A stretch of DNA of 64,000 bases from assembly GCF_040954835.1 (NCBI RefSeq), contig NC_090716.1:14011275-14075274 (forward strand), given 5' to 3'. Position numbers and translations under genes: made by a program. The notes under the pieces were generated by a model. It did not search any database and was not told the origin of the DNA. It saw only the letters and a program-made list of their open reading frames with translations. Below, one piece after another: positions 1 through 12,100 of this stretch; position 1 is the stretch's first letter, and the number at the start of each line of letters is the position of its first letter. The DNA is from Lepisosteus oculatus (taxonomy: Eukaryota; Chordata; Actinopteri; Semionotiformes; Lepisosteidae).

Positions 1-810
1 TGAATTTACTCTGTCTTACCAGCTATTTCCTGCTCCATAGTTAGAATGTCCTTCTAACATCATAAACAAAAAGGAGTTCTGAACAAACAGGAACCTAATT
101 CTGTGTTTAAAACAATGCGTCTCTAAACAATGTGAGATTTAGTTTAGCCTGAAGGACAATGCAAATAGGAAATCAGTATTTCCCTAACAGAAGACAAAAA
201 GTTCCCTTCTTAGGGTTCAGAATCTGGTTGTCTTGGTGCCCAATTACCTAGACAGGTTCTAGTTTCGTGATCTGTTGAAAGGGGCTCTTCTACCAGCAGT
301 TTTTCTCTTTCTCCTGTCTTTACATCGTCTATCAACTCTAACCTTATGTCTGTTCATTTCTACTGTCCTCCTATAGATGCTCTGAGAAGGCTGACTGAAT
401 GATTTTACAGCAAGTATGTTTTTGGAGTCACAGATTAGTTCAACTTTGGCTACACAGATTTGTGGCCATTGTAACTGCCCTTAAATGAAATGATTATGAT
501 CACTCAGAAAACACACCCAATGTTGTCCATCATTTTACCTTTGTAAAATGGTGTGTATTTGATGGAAAATTTAAACCTTGAAATACCCTTTGGCAGGTCT
601 CATAAAATATATTTCATGCAACTTAAAAAACATGGTAAAGCAGAAGCACATAATCAGTTATAGTGCACACTGTCTCCTTCAAGCATAATGGTGCAATACT
701 GCAAAGACCAATGTACAATGTGTTTTACAATAGCTTTAAATACATCTGAACGTATAATGAAATGTTATTTAAATACATTTGCTAGTGTATACTGTGTATA
801 ATTCTTCTGT
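1..810. other. Intergenic, nothing recognised
   Basis: AT-rich DNA without coding potential or a recognisable repeat. Confidence 0.5.
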
Positions 811-1114
811 CCATCCATTTTCTACCTGCTTTACCTAGTACAAGGTTGCAGGGGAGCTGGAGCCCATCCTGGCAAGCGACAGGGATAAAGGGGCATACAC
901 CATGCCAGTGTATGTGCAATCACAGGGCACACACAGACACAAACATGCACACACTCACAACTGGATCAATTGTGAATTCAGAAGCCAGAACCTACCAGTA
1001 TTTAGACTGAGTCAAGAAACCAAAGTACTCTGAGGAAACAGATGTGAACACAGGGAGAAGCTACAAACCGGCGATGTGAGGCAGCAATGTTAACCACTAT
1101 GCCACTCTGCTGCC
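811..1114 (-). mobile_element. tRNA-derived fish SINE, reverse strand
   Basis: On the reverse strand the copy has a tRNA-like head (near AGAGTGGCATAGTGGTTAAC, an A-box-like motif), a body with GTGTGTGCCCTGTGAT and GGATGGGCTCCAGCTCCCC, and a tail ending AAAATGGATGG. At least nine other copies or fragments of the family lie in this window. Confidence 0.75.
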
Positions 1115-2634
1115 ATTGTATATATAATTATTGCTTCTTCTAAATCATATTTTCAGATATATTTCTATGTTTTTGATGGGCTCTGGCTCCACTGCGACTC
1201 TGTATTGGGCGAATCGGTGAGAAAATGTTTGGATGGATTTAATTTTGTCTGGTGCTTTTTGGGCATATATTTGGTTATTGATTTAAAATGATTATTCACA
1301 GTGGTATTTCTACCTATTTTATACTGTTATTTTAAAATGGCTGTATAGACTTCCATAAAAAGAGAAAAACGGTCTAGCAGATACAGTATGAATCACAGAG
1401 ATGAGGAAAAAACTGTCAACACCGAATAGTTTTAAACAAATAATAAAGTTCTCTAAGAACACTAAATTGATTTCTAGAATGAATTTATGAGGCAATATCC
1501 TAGAATTCATTGTGTCGTTGAGAGAAAACTTTAAATTTCCACTTTGACTCAGTCTCCTGTGTGGGGGGAGAAGGAAAACACTTGATGGATCTGAGTCTCA
1601 CCAGATGTGGGAAAATACTTAAAATATTAAAACGGAGACAAACATGGCTGGAGTTGAACTTGGGGAGCTGGATTCAAATACAGTGGCAAGAAGAAACAGA
1701 GGGGAGCTGCTGGCTGAAAGCTGAGTAAAAATAGGCATCTTGTCCAGATCTGTAAGCTGCCGTGGTCTTCCTGGCACTTGTCAAAGTACAGTACATCCCA
1801 CCTTTCTGCACTCACTCACCATCCTGAGCCGTTCCGTCACCTCACATTACCTCTGATCTACTGTGGTGTGCGCTGGTGCGTATGCAAATACAAGTCTGCT
1901 CTGCAAGTTGATAAATCCCTTAAGACATGAGGGCTGCTTAACATTTAGTGAGAAAAATGTAGTGTGTTGAAATACATTTGTGTCTTTGTCGCACTTTTGA
2001 GTTTTGTTGTAAATCTTCTGAAAAGAAAAACCCGGCGTCTATCTTTGCTTCAAAGTTACCATAAAGGGGATGTCTAAAATGTATTATAGTACAGTACCCC
2101 AAGAAGTCATATTTGAACTTACATTCTAATCCACATTCACATGTTCACAAAAAAATCAAAACAAAACTGACTGGTGCTGTTAGAGATTAACCCGACTGTC
2201 AAGTTCTTTCCATAACTGAAATTACAGGGCTGGAACCACAACCTCTTGTCATGTTATCCAATGGGGTTCTGTTGTCCCATGAACAGTGACTCAATATTGC
2301 AAATGAAAAACACATGGGTCAACATCCTGACCAAGAAAATCCAATACTAAATGAACTTGTGCCCGGGATTACTAAGTAAACCAACTGTGTTTCACTTTAA
2401 CAAACATCTCCACATGATTTGGCAATCACCTAGGAACTCAGAGTGGACTTTTTTGCTGATAGCTAGCCAGTTACCAACCAAACATTCTTTCTATGCTAGC
2501 TAAAGATTGGCTGTTTATCTCATCTCTTTCTGGAGATGTCATCTTTGCTAAACCATTCTAAAAGAAAAAAACCATAAATGGCTTATTGCTGAACGGAGTT
2601 CTTGATGCTAATGGAATTTTACCAGCTACTTACA
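1115..2634. other. Intergenic, nothing recognised
   Basis: AT-rich. Short open frames on the reverse strand show no domain or codon bias. No gene supported. Confidence 0.5.
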
Positions 2635-3165
2635 GTGATCACCAACTGTAAGGGGAGCTGTTCAAGGCTCCCGTGAAGTGTAGTTAAGGACCCTATGCAG
2701 ACGGTATAATCCGGAAGTAAGTGGAGAAGGACATCAGGGGAAGGTACAGCAGGATAGGATGGGTAGACAGACAGGGGGGCGTGACAAGGGTGATCCGGTG
2801 CTGGGGGGCGTGACCAGGGCAAACAGATCCAGACAGTCCAAAGGGGGAATTCAGGGAGCAGTGCAAAGTCCGAACCGGGGGACCCATCCAAGACGATACA
2901 AACAGGGACAGGGAATAAAACCAAGGTAACGAGGCCAGGCGCTTCGAGCCCCAGACTCAGATGGTCAGGACGCTGTGATGAAGCCTATGCTGTCGAGTCT
3001 CTCCTGGACCCGGTGGTAGGCGGGCTTCTGGGTGTTCGTCTCCCAATGCTGAGCCAGGAATAGCAGGAGCGCCAGGCTTAAATAATAAAACAGGTGCACA
3101 TAATCAACTGAAATCCGAAAGGGTCGGAGCGCCTCTAAGAGGAGGGTTGCCGATCGTGACACCAA
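2635..3165 (-). mobile_element. GC-rich LTR-like or non-autonomous repeat insertion
   Basis: A 530-bp block of markedly higher GC and CpG than its surroundings with abrupt edges. Read on the reverse strand it begins GTCACGATCGGCAACCC and contains a TTATTATTTAAG stretch followed by a C-rich body, like an LTR or its leader. The two edges share a near-repeat (TCACCAACT against GACACCAACACT), a possible target duplication. A 101-residue open frame on the reverse strand is Pro-rich and not convincing as a protein. Family not identified. Confidence 0.45.
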
Positions 3166-5744
3166 CACTGCCTGTTATTCACTATGATTATTTTACATGA
3201 CTTTTGATTTGTACTGATATTACAGATTTACACTTAAAGATTGTATTGCAAAAAGCAATGCAGTAGTCATAGTATTCCTCAATTAATTTAATTAAAAAAG
3301 AGTTAAAAAGAAATTTTAAAAGTCGTACCTCAAACAGAGATGGATCACCTAATTAATTAGGACTGTATCTTCTTTCTGTAGTAAAGGTTTGTATTACATT
3401 GGTTTTAGACCACTCTTGTTCATTGTCTGCATATTCAATTCATTTTTGTAATATTAATTTTGGCCCTCAGCATGTTGTTCTTCTGCTCCTTTGATGTACA
3501 GTGAGATGCTTTTTACTTTGTTACTCATATTGTAATGTTTCATTGAATAAATAACCTGGTAAGAGCCAGACCCATAGGTCTAACAACTTGAAAGGAATAA
3601 AAACTTTCTTAGCTGTGAATTTCATTTTTGTGTGTGTTATGTTTTGCTCCAGAGTCCTTGTATGCAAGCAGAGGTTCTGGAAAAAAGCAGTCAAAGGTTC
3701 TGGGACCTACAGTACTTCCTTCTTCTGAACATGTAGTTGTACAAACAAAAGATGACTGACTGGGAGCATGTGGACCTGCCACGTCGTCCTGGTGAGTCAA
3801 ACATTCCACGCCACTGGGGAGCAGGAGGGAAAGTTGGGGATAGTTCCACAAGGCCCTTCTAGGTGCCTGTCTGCTAAATTCAACGCGATACCACTGCAGA
3901 AAATAAAATGTGAGAAGGGAAATAGGCTTTACCTTTCAACCATTTCAGTAGCTTTACTGATTCTGCAAAAACATGCCGTTCTTTCTGCTTATTGAGCAGA
4001 AAGATACCAGCTCAGATATTTTTGTACACTGGCAGCCTCCTACTAATTGCTAGAAAAGCCTTGGTAAGACATGTTGCAGCTTTTCAGGCTACTGTATATC
4101 CATAGAGCAAAGGACAGGGCAGTCATTGCTCATTGGCTCCTGTTGTGGTAGTACTGTCCCCTTCTTCAGGCAGTAACTATCACAAAAGTCTAAGAAAGAT
4201 TTCTCTATGCTTTGCCAAACATGCACCAAGTGTTTACAGTACTTTGTAATTGTTTTACACTCTTTGTATGATGCTTTACTTTATAGTTTTTAACTTTGCT
4301 GCACTGTGCTATGATTTATTGGTATTCTCCATGAACATTTTTAAGGGCAATGTTGGACTTCAGAAGAGAACAATCTGTCATTGCTCCATCAATGATGATG
4401 ATGTTGCCAGCACCACACTGTCTTCCGATAGAACAAAACACCTTGACATGGGTTCCAAACGCCAGCAGCATGAACTCAGCATTGCTCAAATTCATTTCCA
4501 TCTTGACAGGTCGTCCAAGACCAGGTAAAGAAAAAGCAGACCTGCCACCCAATATTTAATTTAATAAACCTGAGACCAGCTGAACAAACATTAGAAAAAT
4601 GATGAAAGGAAAGAAAAGGGAGCAGAGCACACCTCTGATTCCCACATTCTTCTTCAGACAAGGAGACGTGAGTTATTTCTTCCCTGGTCTTGATGAAAGG
4701 GGGGTAGCAGTCTGGTTCCCCGCTTCTAAATTGAACATCTTTGAAAATTGAACATTCTTACTTTCAAGAGTACCTGAGTATTTGAGGTTGATTCATATGA
4801 ATTTCTTTAACTTACTGAAAGGTTCTGACACAGAGTTAATATTTTGTTTTGTTGATACAGTCAGATAAGGTCAGTGTATTTGCAAGAATAATTTTGCCAA
4901 AATCAGTACAGTATATTGATTGCTTGCCCAGGATTTCATAGAGTACAACACAATTTGTGATGCTAACCTTAAAACGTGTTTCAAGTAAACAAACATTTCT
5001 ACAGGGTCCCTACAGTTCGTTAAAAGGTCTAATAGTTTTATTTGTGTGCAAAAGTTAACAATTCAATTTTGGGGGCTTTGAGACATTCTCTTTTTACACT
5101 CACCCTCCACAAAACCGAGACCAGGAGTGCTTTAATGACGCTATCCTAACATGTGGCTATGTAATCACACTGTAAAGAAAAAACAAGGGCTGTATCTTAC
5201 TTACATTCTGACTGCACAGTATTCTACTCCTGAGAGGTTTATCTTATTGCTGGTACTGGGGGGTGAAACATTTTGCTCAACTCTTCTTCCATACCTGTTT
5301 CTCCATGCAAAAACAAAGCTGTAGACTGTCATGTACTGTAATCCTACTACAAGTTCTTTTAAGGAATCCCTATGCTAAACCTGTTTTTGCTTTTAATGTA
5401 TTGTGAAGGTACTGTACACAACCCTTCCAAAATAATAGTTTAATTGTATGCTACATACTGTAGGATGGAGTTAATCCTGTCAGGAGCAGTTGGAGTTGCC
5501 CAGCATGAAGTTGTTTCACTATTTCAAAGGACTGTAAAGTAATAGCTGTCATGACTGTCTTCTCACTGTGCTGATCTGTAGGGAAGAACACCGATGAAAT
5601 TGCCTTCACAAAGGACATTTCTGTGCATATGTCTGGTGTATCATGCAAGGCAGGAACACATCTGTCTGATGATTTAACTGATCATTTTAACATGATTTCA
5701 ATAACAATTTACGAGTTTCTTCAATTAAGAGGAGCCAAATATAT
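3166..5744. other. Intergenic, nothing recognised
   Basis: No convincing gene. A reverse-strand open frame at 4316-4552 lacks a recognised domain. Confidence 0.45.
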
Positions 5745-6016
5745 TTTCCTATGTAGAATGCGCCTTGTTTGCGAGACTGCGCTACAAGGTGAGGAATGGG
5801 TTAAAATGAAGTGGGTTTTCTCAGAGCCAGGCTTCATTCAAGCGAAGTGACGTCGATCCTCGGGGCTGTTTGAGGGAGTTTTGGAAACTTCGTCCGGCAC
5901 TGCGCACCATGTGAGGCTGACTGTAACCCGAAGCAACTCGGAAATCGACTCATGTCTCACAATAACAGAGCAGGCGTTCGCTGCTCAGAAAGTAAACAGA
6001 GCTGAAGGACTGCACC
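5745..6016 (+). promoter_or_regulatory. Presumed PAMR1 promoter and 5'UTR
   Basis: CpG dinucleotides are frequent from about 5,760 into exon 1 but scarce in the DNA on either side. A CRE-like TGACGTCG lies at 5848-5855. I see no convincing TATA box, as expected for a CpG-type promoter. The transcription start cannot be placed from sequence; somewhere near 5,830-5,900 would give a short 5'UTR. Confidence 0.5.
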
Positions 6017-6131
6017 ATGCCGTCTCCGGGAGTCTGGCAGGCATCACTGCGCACAGCGAGACGCAGGCTTGGGGTAACCGCGCCAGTCTCTCTTCTCTTC
6101 CTCGCTATCCAGGTGTCGGCTTTACCGTATG
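6017..6131 (+). CDS. pamr1: PAMR1 exon 1: start codon and signal peptide
   Basis: Encodes residues 1-38 plus one base. The ATG has A at -3, and an in-frame TAA lies at 5993-5995, so this is the first in-frame start. The peptide has a basic n-region (RTARRR) followed by a hydrophobic stretch ([10 protein letters not shown]) and ends SALPY, as expected for a cleaved signal peptide with a long n-region. The donor after 6131 is GTAAGA. The next exon completes a Glu codon, giving EYKFIN against EYTVIN in human, which confirms the join. Exon 1 alone would not be recognisable; the call depends on the phase-1 splice and the signal-peptide character. Confidence 0.85.
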
Positions 6132-9100
6132 GTAAGAGTATTCATTTATTGCAGTCATTAATATATTTATATTCATTCATTTATTTGTGACACTCATGTT
6201 AGTATCTGCGGCACGCTTCTCCAAAAACACGTCACTAAGATGTCAACTCAGAAATAACACTGTAAACACTTCACAACAATATTAGTACTTCAAATACCGT
6301 CTCCAGTCCTGTATTAAACCATGTTCATGCTTGTGTTTAAACAAAGCCAGTGAACACAAAGTTAATTAAAAATATTATGAAAAAGGTACATTGTTTTTTT
6401 TGTGTCAATATCGGTCAGGTGCAGCACTAACTTACAACTCACGGTACTGACAGGGCTATACAGAAATAAGATTGTCTAGCATTCTTTAAAATCAATCTTA
6501 TCATGTAATATAATTTCTAAAAAATATTGAAAGTTGCAGTTAATAAGCTCTAATAAAAGATAAAAATTGCACAATGCTATTATGGAAAGCCTGGGTACCC
6601 ACTGTGAAACAAAGGAGATAATATGCCAGTGTCCGAAGCCTGGTAAAGAAATCCCACCCTTATTGTTTTTAAATGTCTTGTGAGACCTTGGAACTTCTCT
6701 GGAACGCTCTGAACTTCAAGCAACACTGCTCTCTCGTCATATGTGCTTTAGTAAACTACTCTATAGTGCACATTCAGACTCTCTCAACTCAACATGTTTC
6801 AAATTCTTAAAGAACACTGGATTTAAATCCTTTGGCTGATTATTTATTTTGCTGAAGAGGGATGTGTTTTTTGGGGTGGCACAGTGGCATAGTGGTTAGC
6901 TTTGCTGCCTTGGCGTTCTGGAGACCTGGGGTGCTGTTTGCGTGGAGTATGTCTGTTCTCCCCACATTTATATGCGTTTTCTTGGGGTGCTTTTGGTTTC
7001 GCGCCGTCCAAAGAGATTCCTGGTAGGTTAATTGGCTTGTGGGAAAATTGCCCCCGGTGTGAGTGTGTGCATATCTGTGTTTGTGTGTGCCCTGCAATAG
7101 ACTGGCACCCCTCTAGGGTGTACCCCACCCCGTCTCTGCCACTTGCCTGGATAGGCTCGTCAACCCGACCCTGAATTGGATGAAGTGGTTAGAAAATGGA
7201 TGGATGTGTTTTTCAAACTAACTCTTTGACTCTCTGCTCTACAACATACAGTATATTGCAATTCCTGCCTTGTGATGATGAACTGTAAAATATGCTGTAT
7301 ACTTTATATTATGTTTGCAAACTGAGGTCAGAGATGGGTGTTTTGCTGGTATTTTTAGCTTGGAAACATGCTTTGTCTGCACTTCGAGGTGCATTGCAAG
7401 CTTGCCAATATCACTCTAATGAGCTCAGCTGGTAGCTTTGAAATGATGAATAGTCTCAGAAGACGGCATTCCAGTTAACAGTGAGCTTCCAGAGTACAGG
7501 AGCCTCTGGGACAATGGGCTCAGAACTCTCAGTGCAGTTATTTAGTATGCAGTAAGGTAATAAATGTTAACAAGGAACTGAGTCTGGAAAATTAGTTTGC
7601 GTCAGCATATTTTGAAAATCTGGGCCAAAACCTTTCCAGAGAGCTGTTGGAGAGCCCAGAATAAGGTGTACTAGAACATACTGTAAATACACAAAACAAA
7701 GATTGCAAATAAGAGAGAGGAGGCCTTGAGGACTGGTAGCTGGTTTCAGCTAAATGATTCAAGGATCTCATGCAGCTGTTTCTTGAAAGAAACCAGGGCA
7801 TCAGATGTATGTACAGTATAGTAGGGTACCTTGTTCCAGACTCCTACAAACTTTTGTATAAAAAAAACATCTCCTTTTCATAGTTTTACAGTAAATGCCC
7901 TTCCCAAACATTTCCACTTTTGTCCTCTGGTGCGTGTTTCACTCTTGATTATGAAGAAGCATATGGGGTTCAGCTTTGCCAATGGTCTTGAAGATTCTGA
8001 CTGCTTGAAATAGATCCCCTCCAAGTTTTCTGTGTTCAAGACTAACTAAAAAGCTTGAGCTCTTTCAGCCTGTCAGTGTAGGGGGTTCCCTTACTTCCAG
8101 GGAGGTAGCCAGTTGCTCTTCTCTGAGCTCATTCCAGAACTGTAAGGAAGAGCTGCTGCTCATGTTCTGCAAATTTCTTGGAGTCTTCTTTACCTAGAAT
8201 GTTCCCGACAGTACTGATCAGCTGTATTTAAATATGAATTTAAACTAAGAAAAATGTTGTGTTTTTTACTTTCAGTGTTCTTTCTCATTCTTATGTTTAG
8301 GTAAAATTATAATTAATAGTATGATTAACATTACATTATCACAATTACCCCTTTCAATTCTAACCTCAGACTAACAACATTTTTAGCTTGTTACCTCAGT
8401 TGTTGAAGCACAGTGTCTAAGTCTTAAATACTCAGTACAGCTGTTCTTTTGGAGCATCATCATTGAACACAGCTCATTTAAAAAGATGATAAAATCAGAA
8501 CAATGAATCTTCTGTAAACATTGTAATTCCGATATTACAGTCCAGCTGTAAGTGTAACTAAGTTCATTGAACTATAACTGAGAGGTCTAGAGATGTGTCT
8601 TTGAATCTAAGTTTTGTGGTGTTCTGTGTTTGCAATTCACCTTTAATATAAATTATTGTGAAGTAAATCTTGTTTATGTTAAAGGGAAGATGTCCTTATC
8701 AACCTGGAGTTATCAACGTCCTTAATGTAGAGGACTGATCCCTGCATCAGGTTCATCCTGTACAGTACATACTTTTTTGTTCTCGAAACAATATTTGTCC
8801 ATGTTCCACACAACTGGGTTCTTCATTGCTTTATTTAGTAAATAAAATAATGAAAGCACAGTAGCAAACTGCTGGTGTCAAAAATTGTCCATTTTATTCG
8901 ATGAAGAGAAAATAATCTTCTGCTAGATGCTAACATGAGTCAGAATGTTGCCATGAATGCTCTTTGTGCTATAAACTCAGAGGTTTTATAGCAAGAAAAT
9001 GAGTGTTTGACCATAATACTGTAAACCAGCTGCGGAGGCTTCCATTTTGATCCAGATCTCATTTTATTGAGTAAATTATTGGCTTAAGTCATTTTTCTTA

Positions 9101-12100
9101 GCCATTGATTAAAGCCTTAAAAGCTGAATGTTTAGACACCAGTTCTGTAAACTACACCACAAACCAAACTAAGTGCTGGAGTTAGAGCACAGAACTGTAG
9201 CATAAACTTCACTGAAAGACAACAAGATTGGGTATTATACAGATCTCTGTTATTGTGTGTTCATTCAGACAAGGCTGGCCATTGCAAAATGTTTGACTCA
9301 TACACTTACACAGCACTTTTGTCTGAAAAATAAACAGACAAAGCCATAAAGTGGATATACTGTATGGAACACAGTAGAAAACAGATGTGGGTTTTGTGGG
9401 GTGTATTCCAGTTTATGCTGTCTTACATGTTGCATGCATGTCTCCCTTACCCTCAGTTGATTTAAAGACTTGTGCCATTTCATTCCTGCAACAATAAACA
9501 ATCTTTGTGGTGAAAAATAACGCTAAGATTTATACACACGTCTTTGGGTAGTACAAATAAAAGTAACTTAAGAGGAATGATAGAGGAGGGCAATGCCCTG
9601 AATACTTACAGTACTACCCAATAGCTGTTATTACAGAGTACCAGTGAAGATTAGCCATAAAGGTAAAAGTAAATGACAAAGGAAAATACTGGAAAAGCCA
9701 TGAAGGAGTACATGTATGAATACTGTATGTATACAGTATTGGTGTAATGGAATGTCCCTGATGGTTTTAGTGACCTGAATGTCACATTTCCTTCAGGGCT
9801 TGCTTAGAGTTCAAACCCAGAAGCAGTCAAATTAAGCACTGCAGAAATGTATTGTACTGTAATTATATTCAGAGGTATTCTGCTTACTTGGTTTTCTGTA
9901 TCAAGTCTGCAGTGTGTTTACCTGTAAGTAGATTTGTTTCTTCCCTCTTTCAGAGTGGTACAATGCCTTCTGAAAGTATTAGTAGTCTGAAAGTATCTGG
10001 GATTTGTTTTATATAATTTAAAAGAAGACATTGAAATGTCTTGATTTGATAAGTATTAAACTCCTTTTTTGTTACACTCCACATTGAGCCCAGGTGTATC
10101 TAATTACCTTCTGAGATCACTTTAAATTTGAATGGAGTCCACTTATGGTCGGTTTTGTTGGTTGACATGATTTCAGAAGAAATACAGCTGTCTATAATAC
10201 AAGGTCTCCATGTTGATGGTGCATGTTAGAGCAGAAACTCTACTGTGAAGCGCAAGCTGCTGTCTATACAACTGTGACAGACTTGAGAGGAGGCACAGGT
10301 ATGGGGAGGGGTATTTAAACATATCTAGACTGTTGAAAGTTCTTAGAAGCACAATCTTTTAACCTTTGCTAAGAGCAGAATTGGACTCAACATTCTAGAA
10401 CTGGTTCATCTGAACTTGGACTGTTTGCCAGCAGAGGTTTGTTTCTGGGTTCTGTCCTGTAAGCCTGCAGAGTTCTCATAGTCAGCCGCTTCAGTCCTCC
10501 AGCAGACAAAGCTATTGGGTTGACCTTTGGGCTTACGGCACTAAAAGGAATCAGATGCATAGCGGCAGTGCATACTGTATTGAAGGGGCCATGGGCAATG
10601 GAAATTCTCCCATGTTGGCGCAAAGTTGCAGGTGTCATCGATGCTGATTAATGATTTGAAATTCCAAAAACGTATTTGATATTTCCAAATTAATGGAAAT
10701 GGAAACGATATACATTTTTCTTCAATCAATTTAGCCTTGCAGTTTGGGGATTCTCAGCTTGCCACATTTCTGTGTGTGCTGTAGACGGGAGGCAATAGTT
10801 GTGACCGAGCCACTTGACTCATCTAAGGAGGTGCCGAGTGAGGTACTGAGTTCAAGCAACAGCTCTTCAAGCCCTAAGTCATTGTCATTCCACCACCAAT
10901 TCATCAGTCGGCACTGAAACCCTTTGAGAAGGTCAGCTACTAATAACATACAGTAGGTTATTCAGAGTGTGTCCTAGATTCTACCACTACGGCATTGTTT
11001 TAAGCTTGGCTGTCCCAAGTACAGAAAGCAATAAAACAGGAGTAGCTTGACTCTCATAATCATACATAGCAGATGGCTATTTTCTTACACAATAAACCAG
11101 AGAGCAAAGCAGCTATAAACAGACCACAAAAAATCAACAGAGCTCAACATGGATTGTCTGCCTCTGTGTAATGCATGTAATTGTAAAAGTCTAATTCATT
11201 ATAATGTGAAGATTTAAGAGGAGAACCTGGCTCACTGAGAAATGTAAGTACATACTGATCAATGAACAGGTCTCAAGAGTCCAGTGACTGAACTGAAATT
11301 ATCTTTGGTTTGGACCTAAGCCGAATAACAACATCAGGACTGTGGGCTTGAATAATCATCTGGAAATTTTCTTGACTTGAACTGTGGTCTGGGTTGACGT
11401 GGAGGTTAGTTACTTGAGAATCCTCTGTGAGTTTCCCTGGAATACTGTGACAATCTTCAAAGATGTGTGCTGTACTGCATGACAGCAGTGGCCTTGTGAG
11501 AACCACAAATGTTTAATTTAAATAAAATACACAATTTGTTTGGTCCACTTTAACCACTGAATTTCATGAACCACAGACTGTCCTAGTGAAACTGGAAAAT
11601 AATTTTATAATTAAAACGTAATCTTAAAAGAAATGATAAAATTAACAATTACTTACAATAATGTGCAAAACACTAAAAATATTTGCAGTCATTTTGTAAA
11701 TGAAAGAGTAAGGTAAGATTCCAATTTTGCCCTCTCTATAAGCCTTACAATGATATTTATACATTTTGTTGCCAGTGTGACAGTATTTTGCCACTTAAGT
11801 AGAGAGATAATTGTGTGTTTTAGGAATAACACTGCTGAGCACATTCAGGATAATGCAAAAGCATTCAGACCCATGCACAGTTTTCACATTTTCATGTCCA
11901 CACAATTAGTTGAGTGACTTCTGTCTGTGTGGTTTATCTTAAATAGTGGTTTACATTACTTTAGAATAAATACACTTACTGTACATCTGTAAGGTATCTC
12001 ATTCTGGTTTATGAATTTGAAGCAAAGATTAAGACCATGGAGCTTTCATAACATCTTGGAGATCAATTTGTCTAAAAATACAGATCAGAAGAAGTGGATA

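Noticed and set aside
2619..2924. 101-codon Pro-rich open frame (-)
   Set aside because: Lies within the GC-rich repeat insertion, with an overlapping second frame of equal quality. No domain.
4316..4552. 78-codon frame (-), considered as a processed pseudogene
   Set aside because: I compared it mentally with several small conserved proteins and found no match.
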